Part shown: piece after piece, positions 1 through 7,743 of the stretch
Position numbering within the stretch: the stretch's first letter is position 1
Layout of the letters: each line of letters begins with the position of its first letter
Origin: a virus
Virus record (IMG/VR): IMGVR_UViG_3300035698_007267
Location: 1 to 38,282 of that record
DNA length: 38,282 nucleotides
Direction: 5' to 3' (one strand)
Made by a program: the position numbers and the translations under genes
Notes under the pieces: model-generated
Databases searched by the model: none
What the model was told of the DNA's origin: nothing
The model's input: only the letters and a program-made list of their open reading frames with translations

Positions 1-127
1 CAATTATATTTCAGTAGCTTTGTTTTGGACTCCAGAAACTTTCTTTACTGAAACTGCACCCTGTACATAAGACTTAAAGTTCAAGTCCCAGTCTGTATCT
101 CCACCCAAGTTAGCCCACACACCTGCC
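1..127. repeat. Terminal direct repeat, left copy (assembly overlap)
   Basis: These 127 bases are identical to 38156-38282. The length equals a common de Bruijn k-mer size, so this is best read as the overlap left when a circular or circularly permuted genome is assembled. A true short terminal repeat is possible but less likely, because the repeat lies inside a coding sequence (the 3' end of the glycine-rich adhesin gene). The non-redundant genome is 38,155 bp. Confidence 0.95.
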
Positions 128-1338
128 GATGTTGAGAAAGTGCCGTGTCCGTTTGCATAATCCCCACCATCCTTAGCATGTACCCTTACATAATCAGCCG
201 CACTTTGATTGGTTGTTTTCATAACTATGTGGTATTGTGTTCCCCTTACTACTGGGTATGCCGAAGCTAAAGCTATCTCAAAGTCATACCAAACATATGA
301 TGTGGTTAGCGAAGATTCAGCTATTGTATCTATGGTACTTAAAGCAGAACTTGGAAGACCACTTCCGTTATCTGAATATAAATAAACTGTAGTTGTTGCT
401 GTTGGGCTACCTGTCTTTTTCATTTCAAGAGATACTTTTGTTAGTTTCCCACCAGTTTCAAATATGACTCCTTGTCCCAAAGCAATCTTGTCTGGGTTTG
501 TGTATCCATAGTATTCATCTGTGTTACCTCCTGTATATTGTTCAGCATCGTTTTCGTAAGGATTCCAAACATCACAAATCGTCTTTACACTTGCTATTGC
601 AACTCCAGCTATCTTTTTAATAAGTGGGTAAAGTATTAGAGTTCCATCGCTTGTAAATGTGTGAATGGTCTCCGTACCGCTTGTAGTGATAGTTCCACCG
701 AGACCTCCGTTGAAATCTGTTGTTGTGTATCTGATAATAACAATACCAGAAGCACCCTTACCAGTATCTCCACCACCACCGCCCGTATTAGCAGTACCGT
801 CTACCGAACCCCCATGATTTCTTCCATTACCTCCGCCACCAGTTCCTCCAGTACCGTCTTGATAACCTCCCCCACCACCAGCATATGTTACCGACGATCC
901 TGATATAGAGTTAGCTAATCCGTTTCCCCCGTCTCCTCCTACAGTACCCCCTTGCCCAGCTTGTCCAGCGGAACCAGCACCTCCACCGCCACCACCCGTG
1001 GCATTGTCTGCACTACCAGCACCTCCAGCATTACCAGTATGGCTTCCAGAAGCAGTACCCCCAGCATTACCACCACCTTCATACCCACCGCCACCTGAAC
1101 CACCGTTTCCTCCAACATTAGCACCGCCAGAAGCACCTCCACCTATAGCTGTGTTTCCATCAAATGTTGAGTCACTTCCTGCAGTACGACCAGCAGCAGT
1201 CTGAGCTGCAACTACTACAGCATACGAACCTGCTGAAAGGGAATATGAAGCGTCATATAGAAACTCACCAGCACCTCCACCACCGCCACCACTTGATGAA
1301 CCTCCTCCGCCTATTAGTAATATCTTACCTGTTGCCAT
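4..1338 (-). CDS. Glycine-rich tail adhesin / receptor-binding protein
   Basis: This 444-residue protein has a very glycine-rich N-terminal half (about residues 10-205), with runs of GGGG separated by short Ser/Asn/Ala segments. That half closes with a hydrophobic SGIVIIRY strand, typical of the glycine-rich domain of phage adhesins. The rest looks like a beta-sandwich carbohydrate-binding or fibre-tip domain rich in Thr, Tyr and Asp. The start ATG overlaps the stop of the collagen-like fibre gene (TAATG), with GGAG about 8 nt upstream. It probably forms the tip of, or an attachment to, that fibre and contacts the host surface. The domain type is read from composition and its closing motif; no specific receptor can be inferred. 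The gene is complete on the circular map. Confidence 0.75.
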   Translation of the reverse strand: MATGKILLIGGGGSSSGGGGGGAGEFLYDASYSLSAGSYAVVVAAQTAAGRTAGSDSTFDGNTAIGGGASGGANVGGNGGSGGGGYEGGGNAGGTASGSHTGNAGGAGSADNATGGGGGGAGSAGQAGQGGTVGGDGGNGLANSISGSSVTYAGGGGGYQDGTGGTGGGGNGRNHGGSVDGTANTGGGGGDTGKGASGIVIIRYTTTDFNGGLGGTITTSGTETIHTFTSDGTLILYPLIKKIAGVAIASVKTICDVWNPYENDAEQYTGGNTDEYYGYTNPDKIALGQGVIFETGGKLTKVSLEMKKTGSPTATTTVYLYSDNGSGLPSSALSTIDTIAESSLTTSYVWYDFEIALASAYPVVRGTQYHIVMKTTNQSAADYVRVHAKDGGDYANGHGTFSTSAGVWANLGGDTDWDLNFKSYVQGAVSVKKVSGVQNKATEI

Positions 1339-3245
1339 TAGACATGCTCCACAATCACTGATTGAGGATTGAATAACATTCTATCAGCGTGTGTTGCAAT
1401 ACCGACTATAACAATACAGTCATCTGTATCACTTGGTGCTGTTTGGGTTAGAGTGTTAGTCGTAGTCCCTGTTAGTGACAAATAAATGAATCCACCAACT
1501 GTCCAAGTCCATGTGTCATCTCTTGCTATTCCAAATAGTAAGTAGTCTCCAGCTGCATCCGCTGCTATCGTAGCATCCGAACACATACCTGCTACCTTTG
1601 CTGTTGCTATCGCATCTGCGTCTGCGATGGCCATTTTACCTGTTGCAGCTATATAACAAACATCTCCAAAAGCTTGATTCTCATTTGCTGTATATTTAGC
1701 AATTATTCCGCTACAAGTATGATCCGAATCGGGCGTGGGGTCTATTTCCCATTCTGTTCCTGCTACACCAGTATCCCCCTGATCCCCGGTATCTCCTTGA
1801 TCCCCCGCTGCTCCGGCGGAACCTGATTCTCCTGTTGCGCCAGTATCTCCTTGATCTCCGGTATCTCCCGTGTTTCCAGTATCACCTTGATCTCCTGCTG
1901 CCCCTGCTGTTCCGGTATCTCCTTTTGCTCCTGTCAATCCAGTTTCACCAGTATCTCCTTGATCTCCTGTGTCACCTTTTGCACCGGATGTTCCAGTATC
2001 TCCTTGAATTCCAGTATCTCCGTTAGTACCTGCTGTTCCAGTATCACCCTGATCTCCTGCCGATCCTGCACTTCCTGTATCCCCTTGATCTCCTGTGTCA
2101 CCTGTTGTTCCGGATGCCCCGGCTTCTCCGGCAGTACCAGTATCACCCTTATCTCCGGTATCTCCTGTGTTTCCAGTATCTCCTTGATCTCCGGCCGTAC
2201 CCGCTGTTCCTGTGTCACCTTCAACTCCTTGACTTCCGGTATCACCTTTTTCTACCCAAACACTCCACCAAGCAGTTTCGCTTACCGGATTCTTATTTAA
2301 ATTTGCGCCTTGTAATGAAATGTAAGAAGTACCATTATAAGAAACGGCATCATATTCTGCATAAGTAACACCACTATTCCAAGCACCTATCCAATTTACT
2401 CCCGCTCCCGCTGCTCCTGTATCGCCCTCAACTCCAGTATCTCCTTGAGATCCGGTATCTCCTTTAACTGTAGAATCTGCTCCAGTATCTCCCGCAACAC
2501 CAGTATCCCCTTGATCTCCAGTATCGCCTTTAACTCCTTGTGATCCAGTATCACCTTTATCTCCTTGTGATCCTGTACTTCCAGTATCTCCGGCATCTCC
2601 AGTATCTCCTTGAGTTCCAGTATCTCCATCAATTCCCTGAATTCCTTGTGACCCGGTATCTCCGGTACTTCCAGTATCTCCTGTGTTTCCAGTATCTCCT
2701 GCATCGCCTTGATTCCCTGTGTCACCTTGTGACCCTGTATCTCCTTGATCCCCGGTGTCACCTGCATCTCCTTGTGATCCTGTATCCCCTTTGGATCCAG
2801 TATCCCCTTGATCTCCTGTGTCACCTTGATCTCCAGTATCTCCAGTATTACCCGTATCACCTGCATTTCCAGTATCTCCTTGATCTCCGGTATCTCCTTG
2901 AGAACCGGTATTTCCCTGCACCCCTGTATCTCCTGCCTGTGTTAGTAAATCCCAATCGCTAGCGCTTCCGCTAGGTTCTTCTGTAGTAGACGTAGCATTA
3001 CAAATCCATGCTGATCCATTGTGTGAAACTGTTTGTTTATAAGTATAAGTACCTGCACTCCAATCACCTTCCCATTCAATTCCTGAAGCAAGAAGCGCCC
3101 AATAAGTGGCATTAGGTGGTTCTTGACCCGAATGGTTTGATATACAAATGTAACTACTTGAAAGATGGTCTACAATATCACCTATAACATATGAGGTTCC
3201 TATTAACCAAGTTCCTTTTGTAAGTTCTGTAATAAGTTTTGTCAT
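1338..3245 (-). CDS. Collagen-like tail fibre with chitin-binding-type modules
   Basis: This 635-residue protein has two long collagen-like blocks, about residues 105-282 and 334-497, built almost wholly of Gly-X-Y triplets. GDT and GDQ dominate, with Thr very often in the third position. Two modules of about 45 residues come first (10-52 and 57-102) and a third lies between the blocks (284-332). Each has the W-x-x-G-T-Y-x-x-G-D-x-V...N-G-S-x-W pattern of small chitin/carbohydrate-binding (CBM5/12-like) modules. The last 135 residues form a beta-rich trimer or tip domain. It is likely a trimeric virion fibre. The start ATG overlaps the previous stop (ATGA), has no Shine-Dalgarno sequence, and has TAAAAT 6 nt upstream, so it may be transcribed leaderless. 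The DNA repeats are codon repeats, not CRISPR. Confidence 0.85.
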   Translation of the reverse strand: MTKLITELTKGTWLIGTSYVIGDIVDHLSSSYICISNHSGQEPPNATYWALLASGIEWEGDWSAGTYTYKQTVSHNGSAWICNATSTTEEPSGSASDWDLLTQAGDTGVQGNTGSQGDTGDQGDTGNAGDTGNTGDTGDQGDTGDQGDTGSKGDTGSQGDAGDTGDQGDTGSQGDTGNQGDAGDTGNTGDTGSTGDTGSQGIQGIDGDTGTQGDTGDAGDTGSTGSQGDKGDTGSQGVKGDTGDQGDTGVAGDTGADSTVKGDTGSQGDTGVEGDTGAAGAGVNWIGAWNSGVTYAEYDAVSYNGTSYISLQGANLNKNPVSETAWWSVWVEKGDTGSQGVEGDTGTAGTAGDQGDTGNTGDTGDKGDTGTAGEAGASGTTGDTGDQGDTGSAGSAGDQGDTGTAGTNGDTGIQGDTGTSGAKGDTGDQGDTGETGLTGAKGDTGTAGAAGDQGDTGNTGDTGDQGDTGATGESGSAGAAGDQGDTGDQGDTGVAGTEWEIDPTPDSDHTCSGIIAKYTANENQAFGDVCYIAATGKMAIADADAIATAKVAGMCSDATIAADAAGDYLLFGIARDDTWTWTVGGFIYLSLTGTTTNTLTQTAPSDTDDCIVIVGIATHADRMLFNPQSVIVEHV

Positions 3246-3436
3246 GTTTCTATTTTAACCTTCAATTCCCAATTATTAAATGCCTCTTGATATATTAGTT
3301 CTTGATCTACAAGTTCACCAACCAAAATCCTTTGATAATCAGGAGTTAATATATAACCTATACCACCTTCATTAAAGATCTTTGTCTTTAAAGTTGTTAC
3401 GGCTTCTGCATTTTTGGCTTTAGTTTCCCAAGACAT
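3242..3436 (-). CDS. Small conserved-looking virion-region protein
   Basis: A 64-residue protein that I do not recognise. The N-terminus (SWETKAKNAEAV) looks helical, and the rest alternates charged and hydrophobic residues with no membrane segment or cysteines. It lies between a small head/tail accessory gene and the collagen-like fibre gene, and its stop overlaps the fibre start by 4 nt. It may be a fibre-attachment or joining protein, judged from position only. No clear Shine-Dalgarno sequence precedes the ATG; a candidate extended -10 promoter lies about 30-40 bp upstream. Confidence 0.6.
   Translation of the reverse strand: MSWETKAKNAEAVTTLKTKIFNEGGIGYILTPDYQRILVGELVDQELIYQEAFNNWELKVKIET
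3252..3257 (-). promoter_or_regulatory. -10-like hexamer 6 nt before fibre ATG
   Basis: On the minus strand TAAAAT is followed by six bases (AGAAAC) and then ATG at 3245, which would place +1 at the A of the start codon. It lacks a recognisable -35 and lies inside the end of the preceding gene. Read alone it is weak; it gains weight because the same spacing recurs at other genes of this genome. Confidence 0.35.
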
Positions 3437-3466
3437 TAAAAACTTTCAAAAATTTCTACTATATTT

Positions 3467-3475
3467 AGTATAGCA
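3467..3475 (-). promoter_or_regulatory. Candidate extended -10 promoter for the fibre genes
   Basis: The minus strand reads TGCTATACT, a TGn extended -10 joined to TATACT (5 of 6 matches to consensus). It lies in the gap between the 3481-3774 and 3242-3436 genes. No good -35 is visible. It would begin a transcript about 25 nt before the 3436 start and could give extra expression of fibre genes. Confidence 0.35.
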
Positions 3476-3480
3476 CCCAA

Positions 3481-3774
3481 CTATTTTCCGTAATAGTGAA
3501 CGCTCAATACACCGTCAGTACCACCATCTCTAATGGCTGAAAGGTCTGCAAGCGTATTATTTCCGTATAGTTCAAAAGGTTCCATAGCTGCTTTTGCTAG
3601 AAAACCTACTGTAGCTGTAGGATCAGTACCATCTAATCTATATCTGATATCCTGATCTTCCACTACTAGAACCGCCCTAATAGTTCCTGCGGGAACTGTT
3701 AAAGAAACGGCTGTAGTACTAACGGTTAGTTGTTCATATCCCATGCACTTTAATCCTATTGGATATATTTCCAT
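3481..3774 (-). CDS. Small beta-rich head/tail accessory protein
   Basis: A 97-residue protein made mostly of short beta strands: TVSTTAVSLTVPAGTIRAVLVVEDQDIRYRLD, split by polar turns, followed by a PFELYGN segment and a C-terminal SVHYYGK. This resembles small beta-sandwich proteins near capsid genes in many phages, sometimes called head decoration or joining proteins. I chose the internal ATG at 3774, because AAAGGA lies just upstream; the longer frame from GTG at 3810 adds twelve residues overlapping a hairpin. It lies between the decoration-type gene and the fibre genes. Its exact virion location cannot be told. Confidence 0.6.
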   Translation of the reverse strand: MEIYPIGLKCMGYEQLTVSTTAVSLTVPAGTIRAVLVVEDQDIRYRLDGTDPTATVGFLAKAAMEPFELYGNNTLADLSAIRDGGTDGVLSVHYYGK

Positions 3775-3809
3775 TTTCTTTTCCTTTAAATAAATTACTA
3801 CTTTAGGCA

Positions 3810-3833
3810 CGGGGTTTTTTTAATAGAACCCCG
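3810..3833 (-). other. GC-rich intergenic hairpin
   Basis: CGGGGTT (3810-3816) pairs with AACCCCG (3827-3833), a 7-bp stem with a 10-nt AT-rich loop. It lies in the 77-nt gap between two structural genes. No U-tract follows it on the transcribed minus strand, so it is more likely an mRNA processing or stability hairpin than a terminator. Confidence 0.5.
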
Positions 3834-3851
3834 AAAAACTATTCGTTACTT

Positions 3852-4577
3852 CTAGGCAGAAGTACCTGCATGAATCACATAAGTGGTTCCGTCAATCTTA
3901 ACATTGATCTTCTTTATTGGAGTTAAGGCTTCACCTGTTGCATCGCCTACCAAACCCGTGTCGGTAGGATCAATGGTTATTAAGTGAGTTATCTTATTTC
4001 CGGGATAAAGGAAGATTGCTTGATCCATTGTTGCTGCACCGTTGTTTGTCATGTACAAAAGTTCGTGTTCTCCTGTAACTGCATTTGCCTGATGCGAATC
4101 AAGCCATGCTGAACAAACGTGGGAAGCTGTCATGGCTGCACTAGCCTCAATCAATCCGTAAAGTCCGGCTATCATGCTTCCCCCACCTGCTAAAGTACCG
4201 TCTGCTCTTGCCTGTCCATAAACACCAATAACAGTTACTCCTGTAGCTGTATATCCTGAATCTATAACTGCCACACCACGAGTAGACATGATGCTTGCTG
4301 CACCATCTTTTGCTAAGTGAGTTTCATTGTCGAATCCCAAAAATGTTCCTGTTGCCTTTCCTGAAATGGCCCTTATCTGTTGAGCATAATCTTCTGAAGT
4401 TCCGCCTGTAGGTCTAACATCTAATTTCAATCTACCTCTAATCATATTCTGCGCTGTCTTTGCAGAGTTACCTGCGTACAAAGCGTTGTTTACACCAAAA
4501 GCATTTAAGCCATTTATCATAAGTCCGACTGAATCTGCCGGAACATTTATTTTTAATCCTCTATTTAATACTTTCAT
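3852..4577 (-). CDS. Capsid-associated structural protein (possible decoration protein)
   Basis: A 241-residue protein coded directly after the major capsid gene. It is rich in Gly, Ala, Thr and Val, with many short strands (GVAVIDSGYTATGVTVIGVYG) and a C-terminal INVKIDGTTYVIHAGTSA. Such a short 'kIDGttY' terminal strand is common in phage capsid-decoration and minor head proteins. No enzymatic motif is visible. The start is supported by a strong Shine-Dalgarno sequence (AGGAGGTGA) 8-9 nt before ATG. Strong translation and the place after the capsid gene fit an abundant virion protein; the precise role is inferred. Confidence 0.6.
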   Translation of the reverse strand: MKVLNRGLKINVPADSVGLMINGLNAFGVNNALYAGNSAKTAQNMIRGRLKLDVRPTGGTSEDYAQQIRAISGKATGTFLGFDNETHLAKDGAASIMSTRGVAVIDSGYTATGVTVIGVYGQARADGTLAGGGSMIAGLYGLIEASAAMTASHVCSAWLDSHQANAVTGEHELLYMTNNGAATMDQAIFLYPGNKITHLITIDPTDTGLVGDATGEALTPIKKINVKIDGTTYVIHAGTSA

Positions 4578-4614
4578 TTTTTTCTTTCACCTCCTAATAA
4601 ATTTATAATTTTAA

Positions 4615-4676
4615 GAGGTAAGTCTTTTCTATGAGTCCCCTCCGAATGGAGGGGAGGATATAAAATCACTTACCTC
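4615..4676 (-). other. Nested hairpin between capsid and decoration-type genes
   Basis: An outer perfect 9-bp inverted repeat (GAGGTAAGT at 4615-4623, ACTTACCTC at 4668-4676) encloses a perfect 7-bp hairpin (CCCCTCC at 4637-4643, GGAGGGG at 4648-4654, loop GAAT). It begins about 20 nt after the capsid stop and ends upstream of the strong Shine-Dalgarno of the next gene. No U-tract follows, so it could be an mRNA stabiliser or processing site that sets the ratio of capsid to the downstream protein, rather than a full terminator. Confidence 0.6.
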
Positions 4677-4696
4677 ATACTATGCGCTAGCAACTA

Positions 4697-5863
4697 TTAG
4701 AAGTTACTTGCGTCTTGGTCAAGTTTAACCATCAATTGTGCGCCGTCATCGAATGTTTCAGCACCGACCCCGATTACACCTTTTGGCAACTTTGCGAATC
4801 CTTTTTCTTTGCTTCCAACTTCTAATTCCATGAACTGTAATACTAAATCAATAGCACCACGAATCATGAAAACTGGAGTCGTTTTTTGAGCGCTCCATAA
4901 ATTAGTAGCGGTTGTCATGTCATCTGCTACGGCAATATCACCGTACCCAGTAAATGACATACCTTCAACTGATGTAGCAGTAAGATTTCTCTTTCTTCTG
5001 ATCATGAATTTCTGCCTTGCTGTTAAAGCAGTATAGTTGGTTCCTACTGTAAGTGTTCCGTTTATAGCTGCTGCCAAGTTTGTTCTAGCTGTTCCTACTG
5101 TTCCATTTCTTAATACTCCAACATAACCAGAGGTTGTGTCGTCAATATCGTCTTGGAATTCAAATACAACTCCTGCAATAGTAACCGTGTCACCATCTGC
5201 GGGTTCTGTATCAATAGTTAGAGTAGCGCTCCATGGGAGGTTGTTGTTTTGAACAACTATCCAACCATTCCATGCACCTACCACACCATTTTGGGAAACC
5301 GTATCTCCCAATCCAGTTTCTCTTTCGCCCCTAGCCCTTCTCAGTCTTGCGACTGTTCTTGGCCCGAATACGACTGCCCTCATCATAGTTTCATAAGGAG
5401 CATCGTAAGCACCTAAAATACCTTCTGCTTCTTCAAAGAAGTCAAGGATATTAGCGGAGGTTACTTCTTGAGTACCACCTGAAATTGTGTGATCTGCGTT
5501 AGCAATCTCACTTAAATAAACTTGTTCAACTCTATTCATCAACCCTTGTCTAATAGAGGTTAAGGAGTGTTGTACTAAATCGTAAGGAACTTGTTTTTCC
5601 TCGGTGATATCAATATCTTCAGCAGCGTACTCAAAAGTACTTACTTCCAAAGTCTGCTTAGATGCTGATTTTTCATCAAAATCAATATCGGAGTGAGGTG
5701 TGTATGTTCCTACATCGGGATGGGAAACGATTGGCCTATGAGCCTTATAACCATCTTCCCTTATGATTTGTTCGAGTGATTGGTTGGCAAGGTAGATAGC
5801 TGTATTTTTTACGTACAGATCTGCTTGTAGATCCCCCCAAAACTCTTGTCTTAGATCATCCAT
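4697..5863 (-). CDS. Major capsid protein, HK97-like fold with inserted domain
   Basis: A 388-residue protein in the capsid position, directly after a scaffold-like gene. The N-terminal third has the helical arm and E-loop-like region (LEVSTFEYAAEDIDITEEKQ), then a long helix around residues 100-120 and VFGPRTVARLRRAR, typical of podoviral HK97-fold capsids. About residues 209-325 look like an inserted beta domain (DGDTVTIAGVVFEF, then TARTNLAAAING), a module seen in other phage capsid and head proteins. After it the P-domain strands resume (KTTPVFMIRGAIDL) and the chain ends with a beta-rich segment. GAAAGG lies upstream of the ATG as a ribosome site. Confidence is high from context and pattern, lower for domain borders. 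Confidence 0.85.
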   Translation of the reverse strand: MDDLRQEFWGDLQADLYVKNTAIYLANQSLEQIIREDGYKAHRPIVSHPDVGTYTPHSDIDFDEKSASKQTLEVSTFEYAAEDIDITEEKQVPYDLVQHSLTSIRQGLMNRVEQVYLSEIANADHTISGGTQEVTSANILDFFEEAEGILGAYDAPYETMMRAVVFGPRTVARLRRARGERETGLGDTVSQNGVVGAWNGWIVVQNNNLPWSATLTIDTEPADGDTVTIAGVVFEFQDDIDDTTSGYVGVLRNGTVGTARTNLAAAINGTLTVGTNYTALTARQKFMIRRKRNLTATSVEGMSFTGYGDIAVADDMTTATNLWSAQKTTPVFMIRGAIDLVLQFMELEVGSKEKGFAKLPKGVIGVGAETFDDGAQLMVKLDQDASNF

Positions 5864-5919
5864 TGTAAAATAGACCTTTCAATTAAATAAATATATTCAA
5901 TTTTAGAGGGGTAAGTATG

Positions 5920-6594
5920 TTACTTATTTTCGGATTGCCATCTGTCCTTAGCGGCCTTATCCTTGTTCCACTTCTCAACGCCTTCTTTCGTACTGAAGCC
6001 TTCATATCTGGCATCATTAGGATCGAGAGGTTTAGAAGGATCTATGACACTTCCATAAGAACCCTTTTTGCTGCGTGTAGGGGTAGCGTTAGCGACACCT
6101 TGCTCCTTCTCATAATCCTGTTTCATAGCGATTATAATAGGATGTTCAGCAGCTTCCCTCACGGAAATACCTTTAAGTTTGGCTAGATCTTTTACTTCTT
6201 GTTCAATTTCATCGGGCAAACTCATGCGTTTTAATTCAATTTCTGCCATCTTCTTTTCAAACTTGTCATCAAAAGATTCACCATCCTCGTTAGCATTACC
6301 ATCTTTTTTGGCTTTTCCTCCCGAGTCATCGGGATTTTCGGAGTCGAATTTCTTTTCTGCACGATCTCGCCATTTTCTTTTCTGTCTAATAGCGCCGGAA
6401 AGTTTGTCCCGGTTCGCAAGTTCATGCTCCACGAGTTTGTCTAACAGTTCAGCTTGTTCTTCAGATTCAGGATCCAATCCCAAACCTTCTGCTAACTCTG
6501 TACGCAAGTCGTTTTCTTCAACTTCCTTTAATGCTTCCTCATCAGCTTTTTGCTCATCGGAAAGCGAGATGTCTTTGTTTTTATCTTTGTCCAT
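5920..6594 (-). CDS. Capsid scaffolding protein
   Basis: A 224-residue, highly charged, mainly helical protein directly before the major capsid gene. The N-terminus is acidic (SDEQKADEEALKEVEEND). The middle mixes a Gly/Asp/Lys linker with charged helices, and the C-terminus is basic and aromatic (KWNKDKAAKDRW), as needed to bind capsid subunits. There are no cysteines and little hydrophobic core, typical of phage scaffolds. I chose the ATG at 6594 because AAAGGA lies 9 nt before it; the frame also allows an ATG at 6603, inside that ribosome site. A short inverted repeat (TAAGTA/TACTTA) spans its stop codon at 5912-5926. Confidence 0.8.
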   Translation of the reverse strand: MDKDKNKDISLSDEQKADEEALKEVEENDLRTELAEGLGLDPESEEQAELLDKLVEHELANRDKLSGAIRQKRKWRDRAEKKFDSENPDDSGGKAKKDGNANEDGESFDDKFEKKMAEIELKRMSLPDEIEQEVKDLAKLKGISVREAAEHPIIIAMKQDYEKEQGVANATPTRSKKGSYGSVIDPSKPLDPNDARYEGFSTKEGVEKWNKDKAAKDRWQSENK

Positions 6595-6641
6595 AGGACA
6601 CATTCCTTTTCTTGCTCCATCGGAGCTAAATTTTTAAATAC

Positions 6642-7040
6642 CTAATTCCTATATATCTTACCACCACAATGGGGGCAAATTATAGCAGGTCTTACAAATT
6701 TCAATTTATAACTATAATCTTTTTTATTAGAATAAGACTTTGCCATTTCAGCAAAATCTTTCCCGTGTATGCTAAACGTATATATTCTTATTTCGTTGCC
6801 TGATTTATTAAAAACTACGGCAGCGTTGTATTTTTCTTCAGTTTCTTTTGGTTCCTCTTTTACTTCTTCCACTTCGTCAACTTCCACTTCTTCAGTTTCT
6901 ACTTCTTCCACTACTTCTTCCACCTCATCTTTATTGGATTTTTCATACTCTGAAATCAAAGAGGTTAATTTCTTAATATTGCCGTTTGATGGCAATCCTA
7001 AACTTTTTGCTTTTTTCTGTAATTCTCTATAATTAGACAT
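6642..7040 (-). CDS. SAP/HeH-like protein with acidic linker and zinc knuckle
   Basis: A 132-residue protein in three parts. Residues 1-35 (YRELQKKAKSLGLPSNGNIKKLTSLI) match the helix-extended-helix pattern of SAP or Rho-N-like modules that bind nucleic acid or mediate assembly. Residues 36-70 are almost all Glu, Val and Lys. The C-terminal part is a small beta domain ending in CPHCGG, a half zinc site. It lies just upstream of the scaffold gene, with a good Shine-Dalgarno (AGGAG) before ATG. A role in head assembly or genome contact is possible. I know no exact family for the whole protein. Confidence 0.6.
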   Translation of the reverse strand: MSNYRELQKKAKSLGLPSNGNIKKLTSLISEYEKSNKDEVEEVVEEVETEEVEVDEVEEVKEEPKETEEKYNAAVVFNKSGNEIRIYTFSIHGKDFAEMAKSYSNKKDYSYKLKFVRPAIICPHCGGKIYRN

Positions 7041-7068
7041 AATATCTCCTGTTAATATAATAACTTAA

Positions 7069-7572
7069 TTACTTATTTTCCTCAAGATCTATCATCAGGG
7101 AAAATATACTTACCAATTGAGAGGATGTTATGTTTTCCGGTAGATCCTCTTGATTCAAACCTAAAAGGTGTATTTCAAATTCTTCATTTAAAATATTATT
7201 AAAATCCTCTAACTGTTTCTCTCTATCCTCGACCACATCAGCATTACTTTTCTTTAACTCATCTACTGCTTTTTCAAAAGCCTTAATATCTTTAATAACA
7301 AATCGTGATTGGCCTTTATCCCTTATAATTTTTGGATCTCCATTTTCTTCCTTTTCAGAAAATTTCTCTGCGAGTTCAATTCTTTTATTATCAAATTCTA
7401 TAAAAGCCTCACTTGGTTCTTGCGCTTTGTTTAGTGCTTTTATTTCATCTTGTAATAGAGATATATTCTTAGCAATAACGTAAACAAATCTTGAGCCTGA
7501 TAGATTTCCTACGGAATGTAAGTTATTAAATAAATCAACCGCTTCTTTTTTAGTTATATTTAAAGTAGGCAT
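7069..7572 (-). CDS. Head-region helical protein, function unknown
   Basis: A 167-residue, mainly helical protein with N-terminal segment LSGSRFVYVIAKNISLLQDEIKAL, a charged middle and a C-terminal QLVSIFSLMIDLEE. The order, a short N-terminal helix with LSG-rFxYxIaKN followed by E-rich helices, resembles small unknown proteins found near head genes of Gram-positive phages (DUF1617-like), but this is a pattern match only. It lies between a tiny basic protein gene and the SAP-like gene. The ATG has no Shine-Dalgarno; it is preceded at exactly 6 nt by TACAAT, itself joined to the upstream stop codon. Confidence 0.6.
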   Translation of the reverse strand: MPTLNITKKEAVDLFNNLHSVGNLSGSRFVYVIAKNISLLQDEIKALNKAQEPSEAFIEFDNKRIELAEKFSEKEENGDPKIIRDKGQSRFVIKDIKAFEKAVDELKKSNADVVEDREKQLEDFNNILNEEFEIHLLGLNQEDLPENITSSQLVSIFSLMIDLEENK

Positions 7573-7578
7573 ATTAAA

Positions 7579-7587
7579 ATTGTATCA
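7579..7587 (-). promoter_or_regulatory. Stop-codon-built extended -10 before 7572 gene
   Basis: The minus strand reads TGATACAAT, six bases, ATG. The TGA is the stop codon of the 7585-7743 gene and also provides the TGn of an extended -10 (TACAAT). The predicted +1 is the A of the ATG at 7572, a leaderless mRNA. No Shine-Dalgarno is present. Confidence 0.5.
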
Positions 7588-7743
7588 AAAGCCGTATCTT
7601 TTAGCAATTTTCTTAGCTTTTTCCTTCCTTTTTCTTTTTAATTTAGTAGCAATGTCCGGGTTCTTAGCTTTTTCAATTGCTCTATCTAAGAACCTTTTTA
7701 TCTGTAATTTTGTGTATTCATTATTCGGTTTCTTAGAATCCAT
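7585..7743 (-). CDS. Small basic protein in a gap between head genes
   Basis: A 52-residue protein (starts MDSKKPNNEY, ends AKKIAKRYGF) that fills what otherwise looks like a 150-bp gap. About one third of residues are Lys or Arg, and it is predicted as one or two amphipathic helices, so it could contact DNA or RNA. Its ATG overlaps the last codons of the upstream gene, which suggests coupled translation, and its stop forms part of the next gene's promoter-like element. The coding frame is uninterrupted and tightly packed with both neighbours, which argues it is real. No family is recognised. Confidence 0.65.
   Translation of the reverse strand: MDSKKPNNEYTKLQIKRFLDRAIEKAKNPDIATKLKRKRKEKAKKIAKRYGF

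Noticed and set aside
1750-2930. Dense short DNA repeats resembling a CRISPR or tandem-repeat array
   Set aside because: They follow the codons of Gly-Asp-Thr/Gln triplets in one long open frame, without constant spacers.
1835-2962. Several plus- and minus-frame ORFs across the fibre gene
   Set aside because: They are shadows created by the triplet repeats; low-complexity Leu/Tyr or Ile/Glu composition and no ribosome sites.
5912-5926. TAAGTA/TACTTA palindrome as an operator
   Set aside because: It overlaps the scaffold stop codon, is short and AT-rich, and lies where a chance repeat is likely.
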